From assembly GCF_022712115.1 (NCBI RefSeq), contig NZ_JALAHB010000052.1, positions 1-38,784 of the forward strand: a stretch of 38,784 nt of DNA, read 5' to 3'. A program made the translations under genes and the position numbers. Source of the stretch: Brevibacterium sp. Lineage in GTDB: Bacteria > Actinomycetota > Actinomycetes > Actinomycetales > Brevibacteriaceae. The notes beneath the pieces are model-generated. The model had not been told where the DNA came from. It searched no databases and saw only the letters and a list, made by a program, of their open reading frames with translations. Positions within the stretch are counted from its first letter, which is position 1; each line of letters begins with the position of its first letter. Of the stretch, positions 7,001 to 16,400 are shown piece after piece.

Positions 7001-8329
7001 TCAGCTCAGCTGCGGCCCGCGCGCTCGCGCCGGCGCGGTCTCCCTCACCGAGAGGACGACGATGCCCGTGACCACCGCGGCCGCCGCGAGGTAGATGCCG
7101 GGGGACGCCGCGAAGCCCGTCTCCGCGACGAGCAGCGTCACGACGAAGGGCGCGGTCCCTCCGAAGAGCGAGACGGAGACGTTGTATCCCAGGGAGAACC
7201 CGCCGTAGCGCACGTCCGTCGAGAAGAGCTCGTTCGCCGCGGCGAGGACCGGACCCAGGAAGAAGCTCAGCAGGATGCCGAGCAGCACGTGGCAGGCGAC
7301 GGCGAGGACGGCGCTGCCCGTCTGCATCCCGAGGAACAGCGGCACGCCCAGCAGGAGCGAGGTCACGCAGGAGAAGAGCAGCACCGGCCGGCGTCCCACC
7401 CGGTCGGAGAGCAGTCCGGTCACGGGAATGAGCGCGCACAGCACGGCCATCATGACGACGGCGGAGACGGAGCCGAGGAGCGCGCTGAACCCCAGCGTCA
7501 CCGAAAGGTGGGTGGGCACGTAGGTGAGGATCACGTAGATCGCGACGTTCTGGAAGAGCGCGAACCCGGCGACGATGAGCACGGCCCTCCAGTGCCGGAC
7601 CAGGGTCTCCTTGAGCGGGTTCTTCCGCACGCGCCCCTGCGCCCGCAGCGCCGTGAACTCCGGGGTCTCCTCCAGCCGCGAGCGGATGTAGAGGCCCACC
7701 GCACCCAGCGGGCCTGCGACGAGGAACGGGATCCGCCAGCCCCACTCGTGCATCTGCGACTCACTCAGCACCGCATTCATCACGAGCACCGTCGAGGCGC
7801 CCAGCAGGAAGCCGAGGATGCACCCCATCTCCACGAAGCTCACGAGGTAGCCCCGCCTCTCCCTGGGCGCGTACTCCGCGACGAAGGCCGAGGCACCGCC
7901 CATCTCCCCTCCCGCGGAGAAGCCCTGCACCAGCCGCAGGATCACCAGCAGCACGGGCGCGAGGATCCCGATCGTGGCATAGCCGGGCAGCAGACCGATG
8001 AGGAAGGTGGCGCCCGAGGCGGTGAGGATGACCGCGGCGAGCACCTTCCGCCGGCCGATCCTGTCTCCGATCGCACCGAAGACGATCCCGCCGAGCGGCC
8101 GCACGATGAAGGCGGAGCCGAAGACGGCGAACGAGCTCAGCAGTGCGGCGGTGGGACTCGAGGACTCGAAGAAGACCTCGCCGATCACGACCGCGAGGTA
8201 GCCGTAGAGCGCCACGTCGAACCATTCGACGACGCTGCCGACGGAGGCGCCGACGGTCGCACGGCGCACGAGCGCGGGAGACGGAGGCGGAGCTGAGGCA
8301 TCGGAGGTCGCGGGCGTGTCGGGGGCCAT
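7001..8329 (-). CDS. MHS-type MFS transporter (proton symporter, ProP/KgtP/ShiA-like)
   Basis: 442 aa and 12 predicted membrane helices. It belongs to the metabolite:H+ symporter family of the MFS. Evidence is the helix-1 signature VGSVVEWFDVALYGYLA, the loop 2-3 motif GDRIGRRKVL, the helix-4 motif RLVQGFSAGGEMGGASAFVA followed by EYAPRERRG, and a second GRRPVL motif in the C-terminal half. Such carriers import carboxylates, betaines or related metabolites. The ATG at 8329 is preceded by GAGGAG 7 nt upstream; an upstream ATG (8359) in the same frame has no such site. Its promoter carries the same operator word that stands before hyuA. From context I infer import of the hydantoin-like or carboxylated substrate used by HyuAB. 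The exact substrate is unknown. Confidence 0.88.
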   Translation of the reverse strand: MAPDTPATSDASAPPPSPALVRRATVGASVGSVVEWFDVALYGYLAVVIGEVFFESSSPTAALLSSFAVFGSAFIVRPLGGIVFGAIGDRIGRRKVLAAVILTASGATFLIGLLPGYATIGILAPVLLVILRLVQGFSAGGEMGGASAFVAEYAPRERRGYLVSFVEMGCILGFLLGASTVLVMNAVLSESQMHEWGWRIPFLVAGPLGAVGLYIRSRLEETPEFTALRAQGRVRKNPLKETLVRHWRAVLIVAGFALFQNVAIYVILTYVPTHLSVTLGFSALLGSVSAVVMMAVLCALIPVTGLLSDRVGRRPVLLFSCVTSLLLGVPLFLGMQTGSAVLAVACHVLLGILLSFFLGPVLAAANELFSTDVRYGGFSLGYNVSVSLFGGTAPFVVTLLVAETGFAASPGIYLAAAAVVTGIVVLSVRETAPARARGPQLS

Positions 8330-8379
8330 GGATTCGCTCCTCGGCTGCGGCGGGGACACGGAATGATGTGCTCCGCGTC

Positions 8380-8408
8380 ACGCTACGCAGATCGTCGGAC
8401 GAAATCAA
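8380..8408 (-). promoter_or_regulatory. MFS promoter with GntR-type operator in the spacer
   Basis: On the minus strand a -35 TTGATT (8408-8403), a spacer of exactly 17 nt and a -10 TAGCGT (8385-8380) are visible. The spacer contains TCGTCCGACGATC (complement of 8390-8402). The same 13 bases occur at 9201-9213 in front of hyuA. The dyad TCGTC-C-GACGA is of the size expected for a FadR/GntR-type repressor, and the gntR gene begins its coding region 765 bp upstream on the same strand. Confidence 0.75.
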
Positions 8409-8414
8409 GGGTCC

Positions 8415-9095
8415 TCAGTGCGGGGAGACCGGAACCCGTTCCAGGAGAGCGGCACGAGACTGCGCGAGATAGGTGCGCAGATACTCGGAGGCCGCACTCA
8501 CCGCCCCGTCCGCGAGCAGGTCCACGAGCACCCGGTGCCGCTCCAGGAACGGGAGGTGGAAGTCCAGCGGCTCATCCATGTGCGCGTAGGCGAGGCGGAA
8601 CTCCGCGAGGATCTGCGCGATCATCGCGTCCAGCCGCGGGGATCCCGCCAGTGCGACGAGTGCATGGTGGAACTCGATGCTCGCCGCGGCCACCCCCTGC
8701 CAGTCCTGCCGCGCGGCCGCCCTGCGCCCGGCCTCGATGCCCGCCTCAAGGTCCGCCAGCCAGGCGATGCCACTCGTGGCGCCGCCTCCCCCGTGACCGG
8801 CCGCCGCGAGCGCACCGCACTCCACGACCTCGCGCACCGCGAAGAGATCGGCGACGTCGTCACGGCCGAGCACGCGGACGAAGAAGCCGCGGCTGAGCTC
8901 GTGGACCACCAGCCTCTCGCGCACCAGCAGCTGCAGGCCCTCCCTCAGCGTGCTGCGGGAGACGCCCAGGTCAGCGCGCACCCCCTCCTCCGGCAGCTTG
9001 ACCCCGGGCTGCACCGCCCCGCTGACGATCCTGCTTCGGATCTCACCCGCCACCCGATTGGCCGCACTGTGGACCCGCTCCTCGACTGCACTCAC
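8415..9095 (-). CDS. GntR-family regulator, FadR subfamily (FCD domain)
   Basis: 226 aa. The N-terminal winged helix (about 10-75) carries GEIRSRIVSGAVQPGVKLPE and the recognition segment LGVSRSTLREGLQLLVRERL, then the wing GFFVRVLGRDD. The C-terminal FCD ligand-binding domain (about 80-215) carries the helices VREVVECGALAAA and EFHHALVALAGSPRLDAM, and the ERHRVLVDLLADG segment, with histidines in positions used for metal or ligand binding. The start is a GTG at 9095. TAGGTT lies 6 nt before it (9107-9102) and there is no ribosome binding site, which fits a leaderless transcript. It is encoded between the MFS gene and the divergent hyuA, and both of those have the ATCGTCSGACGA operator. I infer that it represses both until the substrate or a breakdown product binds. 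Confidence 0.9.
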   Translation of the reverse strand: MSAVEERVHSAANRVAGEIRSRIVSGAVQPGVKLPEEGVRADLGVSRSTLREGLQLLVRERLVVHELSRGFFVRVLGRDDVADLFAVREVVECGALAAAGHGGGGATSGIAWLADLEAGIEAGRRAAARQDWQGVAAASIEFHHALVALAGSPRLDAMIAQILAEFRLAYAHMDEPLDFHLPFLERHRVLVDLLADGAVSAASEYLRTYLAQSRAALLERVPVSPH

Positions 9096-9198
9096 ACCAC
9101 CAACCTAGACGACCCGCCACACCGCAGTCCGCCGGCTCCCTCCGACGGCGGAGGCCGTCCCGACGGCGCACGCCGCCCTTCCCCACAGACTCCTTGCA

Positions 9199-9213
9199 GA
9201 TCGTCCGACGATC
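9199..9213 (+). promoter_or_regulatory. GntR-type operator in front of hyuA
   Basis: GATCGTCCGACGATC is a perfect inverted repeat (GATCGTC, central C, GACGATC). It shares 13 identical bases with the operator inside the MFS promoter. It lies 22 bp before the first in-frame ATG (9221) and 59 bp before the start chosen for hyuA. The -10 box could not be identified with confidence here. Confidence 0.7.
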
Positions 9214-9271
9214 AGACACCATGAACGTGAAACAGTTCACAGACACGCAGGACCGCACATCCGGAGGGCGC

Positions 9272-11557
9272 ATGCAGAACAGGGAAACCACGGACGTCTC
9301 CCCGCTCCGGGTGGGCGTGGACATCGGCGGCACCTTCACGGACATCTCCGTCCTGGACGCAAGCGGGATCGTGGCGATCGGCAAGGTGCTCACCACCCAC
9401 GGGAACCCCGCGGACGGCGTGGTGAGCTCCCTCGCGCAGGTCCTCGCCGCCCATTCCCTCGACCCCGCCCGGGTGGAGTGGCTGGTCCACGGCACCACCC
9501 TCGTGACGAACGCGCTCATCGAGAGGCGCGGCGCCCGCACCGCGCTCCTCACCACGGAGGGATTCCGCGACGTGGTGGAGATGGGCCGCGAGCACCGCTA
9601 CGACCTCTACGACCTGGACATCGAGATGCCGGTGCCCCTGGTGCCGCGCAACCTGCGGATCGGGGTGCCGGAACGCACCCTGGCCTCGGGCGCGGTCGCC
9701 GTGCCCTTGGATGAGGACTTCCTGGTGCGAGCCGTGCAGGAGCTCGCGGCGGCCGGCGTCGAGGCCGTCGCGATCTGCTTCCTCCACTCCCACGTCAACC
9801 CGGAGCACGAACAGCGCGCACGCCGTCTCGTCGAGGAGACCGCGCCCGGCATGCGAGTGGCGCTCTCCAGCGACATCAACCCGGAGGTGCGCGAGTACGA
9901 GCGCTTCTCCACCACGCTGGCCAACGTCTACGTGCAGGGCGTCGTCGAGGACTATCTGGCGGAGCTCGCCGCCGGCCTCACCCGGATCGGAGTGCAGGAC
10001 GCCCCGATGATCATGCTCTCGAACGGCGGCGTCACGGCGATCGAGGTGGCCCAGCGCTTCCCCATCCGCATGCTGGAATCCGGGCCGGCCGGCGGGGCGC
10101 TGGGTGCCATCGCGTTCGGCAGGGAAGCCGGCGACGCGGATCTCCTCGCGTTCGACATGGGCGGCACCACCGCCAAGCTCTGCATGATCGAGGACGGCCG
10201 CCCGCTGCTCGCCCACACCTTCGAGGTGGGCCGCTCGCACAAGCTCAAGCCCGGCTCCGGCCTCCCCGTGCGGGCTCCCGTCATCGACATGATCGAGATC
10301 GGGGCGGGCGGCGGGTCCATCGCCCGGGTGAACTCGCTGGGGCTCATCACGGTGGGCCCGGACTCCGCGGGCTCGGAGCCCGGGCCGGTCTGCTACGGGC
10401 AGGGCGGCACGCAGGTGACCGTCACGGACGCGGACCTCGTCCTGGGGCTGCTGGACCCCGCGAGCTTCCTGGGCGGGCGGATGCCGCTGGACAGGGAGGC
10501 GGCGGTGAGCGCGGTGCGCACGCAGATCGCGGAGCCGCTGGGCGTCTCCGTCGACGAGGCCGCCTGGGGCATCCACGCCACCGTCAACGCGAACATGGCC
10601 GACGCCGCCCGCGTCCACGCCATCGAGCGGGGGCGAGAGGTGGACCGGCTGCCGGTGTTCGTCTCCGGCGGCAACGGCCCCCTCCACGGCCCGGGCGTGG
10701 CCCAGGCGCTGGGCTCCCCGTCGTTCCTCGCGCCGCCGGCCGCCGGAGTGCTCAGCACGCTGGGCTTCCTCTCCGCGCCGCCGTCCATCGACGTGGTCCG
10801 CTCCCGCTTCGCCGTGGTCCGGCCGGGCATCGAGACCACCGCCGAGGCCGCCTTCCGCGAGCTGGAGGACGAGGCCCGTGCACTGCTGCTCGCCTCCGGG
10901 GTGCCGGGAGCGCAGGTGCACTGCGAGCGCTCCGCGGACATGCGCTTCGCCGGTCAGGGCGCGGAGGTGGAGGTGCCGCTGGCGGAGGGCGCGGACCCCA
11001 CCGCCGAGGTGCTCGAGGAGGCCTTCCGCAGGGTGTACACCCAGCGGTTCGGCGAGGTGGCGCCGCACGGCGTGGGGATCGAGGTGCTCAACTGGCGGGT
11101 GCGCGCCTCTGGTCCGGAGCCGGACCAGCCCCTGCGCTTCGAGGGCGCGAACGGCGATGAGGCAGGACAGGCCGCGGCCAGTGCCCCCGTTCCGGCGGGA
11201 GCGGCGGAACCAGCGACGACCGAGGCCGGCACCCCCACCGGTGCGGGCCCGGATGCGTCCGGCCCGCTCATCGGCCACCGTTCGGTCTGCCTCGGGCCCG
11301 AGGCCGGCCGCCGGGAGGTGCCCGTCTACGCCCGCCTCCGCCTGCCGGAGGGCTTCGAGACGCAGGGACCCGCGCTCATCGAGGAGACCGAGTCGACCCT
11401 GTTCGTCCCACCCGGCGCACACTGCCGGATGGGCGCGGACCAGACGGTCCGCGTGACGTTCGCGGCCGCAGCCGGCACAGCCGGGACGGGCACGGCCGGA
11501 ACGGACACAGCAGCGACGGCCGCAGCCGGCACGTCCACAGCAGAGGAGGAAGCATGA
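9272..11557 (+). CDS. hyuA: Hydantoinase/oxoprolinase subunit A (HyuA-type, ATP-dependent)
   Basis: 761 aa. HyuA-type subunits bind ATP and, with HyuB, drive hydrolysis of cyclic amides (N-methylhydantoin, 5-oxoproline) or carboxylation of ketones in the related acetone/acetophenone carboxylases. Visible are the ASKHA phosphate-1 motif VDIGGTFTD (16-24), the HGTTLVTNALIERRGA segment, the EYERFSTTLANVYV segment, the phosphate-2 motif DMGGTTAK (from 295), and EIGAGGGSIA with GPDSAGSEPGPVCYG. The C-terminal domain contains a Pro/Ala/Thr-rich insert and ends in an unusual Ala/Gly/Thr repeat tail, so it is somewhat longer than usual. The ATG at 9272 has GGAGGG 3-4 nt upstream; the ATG at 9221 is an in-frame alternative. 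It overlaps hyuB by ATGA. The exact substrate is open. Confidence 0.87.
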   Translation: MQNRETTDVSPLRVGVDIGGTFTDISVLDASGIVAIGKVLTTHGNPADGVVSSLAQVLAAHSLDPARVEWLVHGTTLVTNALIERRGARTALLTTEGFRDVVEMGREHRYDLYDLDIEMPVPLVPRNLRIGVPERTLASGAVAVPLDEDFLVRAVQELAAAGVEAVAICFLHSHVNPEHEQRARRLVEETAPGMRVALSSDINPEVREYERFSTTLANVYVQGVVEDYLAELAAGLTRIGVQDAPMIMLSNGGVTAIEVAQRFPIRMLESGPAGGALGAIAFGREAGDADLLAFDMGGTTAKLCMIEDGRPLLAHTFEVGRSHKLKPGSGLPVRAPVIDMIEIGAGGGSIARVNSLGLITVGPDSAGSEPGPVCYGQGGTQVTVTDADLVLGLLDPASFLGGRMPLDREAAVSAVRTQIAEPLGVSVDEAAWGIHATVNANMADAARVHAIERGREVDRLPVFVSGGNGPLHGPGVAQALGSPSFLAPPAAGVLSTLGFLSAPPSIDVVRSRFAVVRPGIETTAEAAFRELEDEARALLLASGVPGAQVHCERSADMRFAGQGAEVEVPLAEGADPTAEVLEEAFRRVYTQRFGEVAPHGVGIEVLNWRVRASGPEPDQPLRFEGANGDEAGQAAASAPVPAGAAEPATTEAGTPTGAGPDASGPLIGHRSVCLGPEAGRREVPVYARLRLPEGFETQGPALIEETESTLFVPPGAHCRMGADQTVRVTFAAAAGTAGTGTAGTDTAATAAAGTSTAEEEA
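11464..11532 (+). repeat. Direct repeat in the 3' end of hyuA
   Basis: GGCCGCAGCCGGCAC occurs at 11464-11478 and 11518-11532, a period of 54 nt (18 codons). It encodes an Ala/Gly/Thr tail at the HyuA C-terminus that has no counterpart in the conserved domain. In-phase repetition suggests slippage or unequal crossing-over in a disordered tail. Confidence 0.6.
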
Positions 11558-13338
11558 ACCGCGCAGCCGATCCGGTGGTCGTGGGACTGGTGGCCAACCG
11601 CCTGCACTCGATCCTCGACGAGCAGCAGTCCGCGCTCATCAGCACCGCGTTCAGCCCGGTGGTGCGTGAGTCCTACGACCTCGCGTGCGCGGTGTTCGAC
11701 TCGCGGGGACGGATGATCGGGCAGTCGCGCTCCGGCACCCCGGGCCACATCAATGCGATGGCGACCGGCATGGAGCACATCGCCGCGCGGTTCCCCCACA
11801 GCGAGCTGGCCGACGGCGACGTGCTCATCACCAACGACCCGTGGATGACGGCGGGCCAGATCAACGACATCACGATCGCCACCCCGTTCTTCCGCGAGGG
11901 GCGTCTGGTGGCGTGGTTCGCCAGCTGCTGCCATTCGCCGGACATCGGCGGCCGGATCCTCTCCGCGGAGGCGCGCGAGGTGTACGAGGAGGGCCTGCGG
12001 ATCCCCCTCATGAAGCTGCGGACCGCGGCGGGTCCGGACACCACGCTGGAGCAGCTCATCCGCACCAATGTGCGCACGCCGGACGAGACGATGGGCGACA
12101 TCTACGCGCAGGTCGCCTCCAACCAGGTGGGGGCGCGGAGCCTGTTCGCGCTCATGGACGAGCACGGGCTGGAGGAGATCGACTCCGTGGCCGCGGAGAT
12201 CATGGACCGCTCGGAGCGGGCGCTGCGGGAGCGGATCGCGCAGCTGGCCGACGGCCGGTACTCCGCGGCGATGGAGGTGGACGGGTTCGGCGGCGAGTCG
12301 CTGCTGCTGGCGGTGACGGTGACCGTCGACGGCGAGCAGATCGGGATCGACTACGCCGGCTCCTCGCCCCAGTCCCGGTACGGCGTGAATGTGGTGCTCA
12401 ACTACACCCGCGCCTACACCTCCTTCGCGATCAAGGCAGCCCTCGCGCCCGAGGTGCCTCACAACGAGGGCTCCTTCCGCCCCGTGACCACGACGGCGCC
12501 GGAGGGCAGCGTACTGGGCTGTGTGGATCCCGCGCCGGTGGCGTCGCGGCACCTCGTGGGGCATTTCCTGCCCAGCCTCGTCTTCCAGGCGCTGCGCCCG
12601 GCGGTGCCGGAGGGTCTGCCCGCGGCGAGCGCGGACGCGCTGTGGATGACGGTGTGGCGCGGTCTCGTGGGCGAGGGCGGAGTCGGCACCGAGGCCGCTG
12701 TCGCCGAGGCGAGCGCAGGCAGCAAGGCGGCACACTTCACACTCACGTCGTTCGGCGCCGGCGGCAGCGGCGGCAGGCCGCGGAAGGACGGGCTCACCAC
12801 CACCGGGTTCCCCACCGGTGTGCGCGCGGCTCCCACGGAGGTGCTGGAGACGCTCACTCCCCTCGTGCAGATGCAGCGGGAGCTGCGGCCGGACTCCGCA
12901 GGTCCGGGTGCGCACCGCGGCGGCCTCGGCCAGCAGATCCGGGTGCGGCGGAGCGGCAAGGGATCCTGGTCCGTGAATGCGAACGTGGACCGCGTGGACT
13001 TCCCCGCCCCCGGCGCGCTGGGCGGAGCAGCGGGCGCGGCCGGCTCATTCACCGATGCGCTCACGGGCGAACCGCTGCCGCGCAAGGCGCAGGTGTTCCT
13101 CGAGGACGATTCGCTAGTCGCCCTGCAGTTCCCCGGCGGCGGGGGCTACGGCGATCCGCACCGCCGACCGGTGGAGGAGGTGCTGCGCGACGTGGTGGGC
13201 GGATACGTCTCCGTGCGCAGCGCCCGGGAGCACTACGGCGTGGCCGTCGAGTACCGGGGGCCGGCGGACGCGATCGTGCGGACCGAGGACATGTACGCCG
13301 TGGACGAGGAGGAGACCGCCCGGCTGCGCGGCCGGTAG
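11554..13338 (+). CDS. hyuB: Hydantoinase/oxoprolinase subunit B (HyuB-type)
   Basis: 594 aa. This is the catalytic partner of HyuA in ATP-dependent cyclic amide hydrolysis or a related carboxylation. Family landmarks are VVGLVANRLHSILDEQQ, TAFSPVVRESYDLACAVFD, SGTPGHINAMATGME, DVLITNDPWM, then HSPDIGG and the C-terminal GGGGYGDPHRRP. The glycine-rich C-terminal signature near the end is intact. The ATG overlaps the hyuA stop (ATGA), so the subunits are made together. Residues around 360-400 carry an Ala/Gly-rich stretch. The next gene, lhr, has its own promoter, so hyuAB form a two-gene operon. With the divergent importer and GntR gene this makes a compact import-and-hydrolysis locus. Confidence 0.88.
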   Translation: MNRAADPVVVGLVANRLHSILDEQQSALISTAFSPVVRESYDLACAVFDSRGRMIGQSRSGTPGHINAMATGMEHIAARFPHSELADGDVLITNDPWMTAGQINDITIATPFFREGRLVAWFASCCHSPDIGGRILSAEAREVYEEGLRIPLMKLRTAAGPDTTLEQLIRTNVRTPDETMGDIYAQVASNQVGARSLFALMDEHGLEEIDSVAAEIMDRSERALRERIAQLADGRYSAAMEVDGFGGESLLLAVTVTVDGEQIGIDYAGSSPQSRYGVNVVLNYTRAYTSFAIKAALAPEVPHNEGSFRPVTTTAPEGSVLGCVDPAPVASRHLVGHFLPSLVFQALRPAVPEGLPAASADALWMTVWRGLVGEGGVGTEAAVAEASAGSKAAHFTLTSFGAGGSGGRPRKDGLTTTGFPTGVRAAPTEVLETLTPLVQMQRELRPDSAGPGAHRGGLGQQIRVRRSGKGSWSVNANVDRVDFPAPGALGGAAGAAGSFTDALTGEPLPRKAQVFLEDDSLVALQFPGGGGYGDPHRRPVEEVLRDVVGGYVSVRSAREHYGVAVEYRGPADAIVRTEDMYAVDEEETARLRGR

Positions 13339-13438
13339 GCGGAATGCGCCGGCCGGCCCGGACGACTCCACGCCGAGCGATGACCGCACCCGGCCGAGCT
13401 GCGGACCCGTGCAGCGGGCCCGTGTCCGTGCCGGCAGA

Positions 13439-13444
13439 CATAAT
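13439..13444 (+). promoter_or_regulatory. -10 box of a leaderless lhr promoter
   Basis: CATAAT ends exactly 6 nt before the ATG at 13451. No ribosome binding site precedes that ATG and no convincing -35 was found. Box and spacing match those at gntR, the response regulator and vapB. Confidence 0.5.
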
Positions 13445-13450
13445 GGCGGC

Positions 13451-16400
13451 ATGGCAGGAGCAGACGGTCACGCACCACGCGCCACCGAGCCGCAGACACC
13501 TGACGGGCAGGCCGCGCTCGCGGGGTTCTCCCCTGCCACGCGGGACTGGTTCATCCGCCGCTTCTCCCAGCCCACGCCCGTGCAGAGCGGCACCTGGCAG
13601 ACCGTCGCCTCCGGGGCGCACGCCCTCGTCGTGGCGCCCACGGGCTCCGGCAAGACGCTCGCGGCGTTCCTCCACGGCATCGATCACCTGACGCAGGAGA
13701 AGACAGCCGCCGCCGAGGCCGTCCCGGACAGCGCCGGCACACCCGCCACCCGCGTCCTCTACGTCTCCCCGGTCAAGGCCCTCGCCGCGGACATCCGCAG
13801 GAACCTCGACGCGCCCCTCGCCGGTGTCGATGCCGAACGCGAGGCCCGCGGCGAACCGCGCTCCGGCATCTCCGTGGGGATGCGCACCGGCGACACGCCT
13901 GCCGCCGAGCGTGCGAGGCTGGTCCGCCGTCCACCGGACATCCTCGTCACCACCCCGGAGTCGCTCTTCCTCATGCTCACCTCCCGAGCTGCGGAGACGC
14001 TGCGCGGCGTGCGCACCGTGATCGTCGACGAGGTGCACTCCGTCGCGGGCACCAAGCGGGGCTCCCACCTGGCACTCTCCCTCGCACGTCTCGACGCGCT
14101 GCTGCCCGCCCCGGCGCAGCGGATCGGCCTCTCCGCCACGGTGAGCCCGGTGGACGCGGTGGCGTCGTTCCTGGGCGGCGAGGCACCCGTGACGGTGGTG
14201 CGTCCCCCGGCGCAGCGGGTGCCGGACGTGCGCATCGCGGTTCCCGTCGAGGATCTGGGCGACATCGCCGGCGGTGCCACTGACCGGAGCCCGGACGGCA
14301 CACCCGTCCTCAGCGCCTCCGCCCGTGAACGCACCGGATCGATCTGGCCGCACATCGAGGCGAGCATCCTCGACGACGTGCTCGCGCACCGCTCCACGCT
14401 CGTCTTCGTCAATTCCCGCGGACTGGCGGAGAAGCTCACCGCCCGGCTCAACGAGCTGCACGCGGAGCGGCACGGCGCGCAACCGGCGCCGGTGCTGCAC
14501 TCCGCCAACGGCTCCACCGTCGGCCGCACCTCTCCTCCCGCACGAGACCCCGAGCTCCCGCTGCCGGACGCCGTGCCCGCACCTCGACAGCCCCACCCGT
14601 CAGCTGATCCACCTGAAGCTGCTGCGGGCTCCGAGCCCGGGGCCCCTCCGGAGATCATCGCCCGCGCACACCACGGCTCCGTCTCCAAGGAGCAGCGTCT
14701 CCTCGTCGAGAACGAGCTGAAGTCCGGCGAGCTGTGCTGCGTCGTGGCGACCTCCAGCCTGGAGCTCGGCATCGACATGGGCGAGGTGGACCTCGTCGTC
14801 CAGGTCGCCGCTCCCCCGGACGCCGCCAGCGGCCTGCAGCGGGTGGGCCGTGCCAACCACCAGGTGGGAGGCACCGCCCGCGGCATCGTGTATCCGCGCA
14901 CACGGCGGGATCTGCTCGAGGCCGCCGTCATCGTCGAACGCATGGAGCACGGTGAGCTCGAACCGCTCTCGCCCCCGGCCAACCCGCTCGACGTGCTCGC
15001 CCAGCACACGGTCTCCGCCCTCGTGCGGGAGGAGCTGACGGCGGACGAGTGGTACACCGTCGTCCGCCGCAGCCACCCTTTCCGCAACCTCACCCGTGCG
15101 GCCTTCGAATCGGTGCTCGGCATGCTCGCCGGGCGCTGGTCGTCGGAGGAGTTCGCGGGCCTGCGTCCGCAGATCGTCTGGGACCGGGAGACCGGCGCCC
15201 TCACCGCGCGCCCCGGTGCACAGCGGCTCGCCACCACCAACGCGGGCACCATCCCGGACCGCGGTGCGTACTCCGTCATGCTGCCGGAGGGGGAGGAAGC
15301 CACCGGCGCCAGGCGTGTGGGTGAGCTCGACGAGGAGATGGTCCACGAATCGCGCGTGGGCGACATCATCACTCTCGGTGCGGGCTCCTGGAGGGTGCAG
15401 GAGATCTCCACGGACCGAGTCACCGTGGTGCCCGCACCGGGCCGCTCCGCCCGCCTGCCCTTCTGGCACGGCGAGGGGCCCGGGCGGCCTGCGGAGCTGG
15501 GCGAGGCCATCGGGGAGTTCGTCCGCGAGTTCGAGAGGCAGGAGTCCGGGGAGCAGGAGTCCGAGGTGCCCGAGGCCTCGGGCACGGACCGCGTGCAGGC
15601 CAACCTCCGTGCGTTCTTCGCGGAACAGCGGCAGGCCACCGGGCACGTCCCCACGGACACGGACCTCCTGCTGGAGATCTGCCCGGAGGAGACCGGCGAT
15701 CTCCGCCTCGTCCTCCACTCCCCCTACGGCAGGCGCGTGCACGCACCGTGGGCGCTGGCGATCGGCGAGCGCCTGCGGGAGCTGGGCGGCGACGCCTCCG
15801 TCATGGCCGCGGACGACGGCATCGTCGCACGCCTGCCGGCGGACGGAGGCTGGGCGCGGGTCACCGGGACGGAGCACATTCCGCACCCGAGGTCCGGGAC
15901 GAGGGCCGAGCCCGATGACCTGCCGGTGACTCCGGAGACGCTCACCTTCGAACCGGAGGCGCTCGTGCACCGGGTCGAGCAGCTGGTGGGCGGCTCCGCC
16001 CTGTTCGCCGCGCGGTTCCGCGAATGCGCCGCCCGCGCCCTCCTCCTGCCCCGCCGGGACCCCGGCCGGCGCACGCCGCTGTGGCAGCAGCGTCTGCGGG
16101 CCGGTCAGCTGCTGGAGGCCGTCGCGGAGTTCCCGGACTTCCCCATCCTCGTCGAGACCGCCCGCGAGTGCCTGCAGGACGTCTACGACCTGCCCCGCCT
16201 GCAGGAGCTCATGCGCCGGATCCGCAGCGGCGGTGTCCGGATCCACGCCGTCCGCACGCAGGTGCCCTCGCCGTTCGCCGGGGACCTCCTGTTCGGCTAC
16301 GTGGGTGAGTTCCTCTACGAGGGCGACCGTCCGCTGGCCGAACGCCGCGCCTCCACGCTCGCTCTGGACCCGGCGCTGCTGGCGGACCTCGTGGGCCGCG

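Noticed and set aside
9212..11422. 736-codon minus-strand frame opposite hyuA
   Set aside because: The plus strand carries all HyuA motifs; the opposite frame is a GC shadow.
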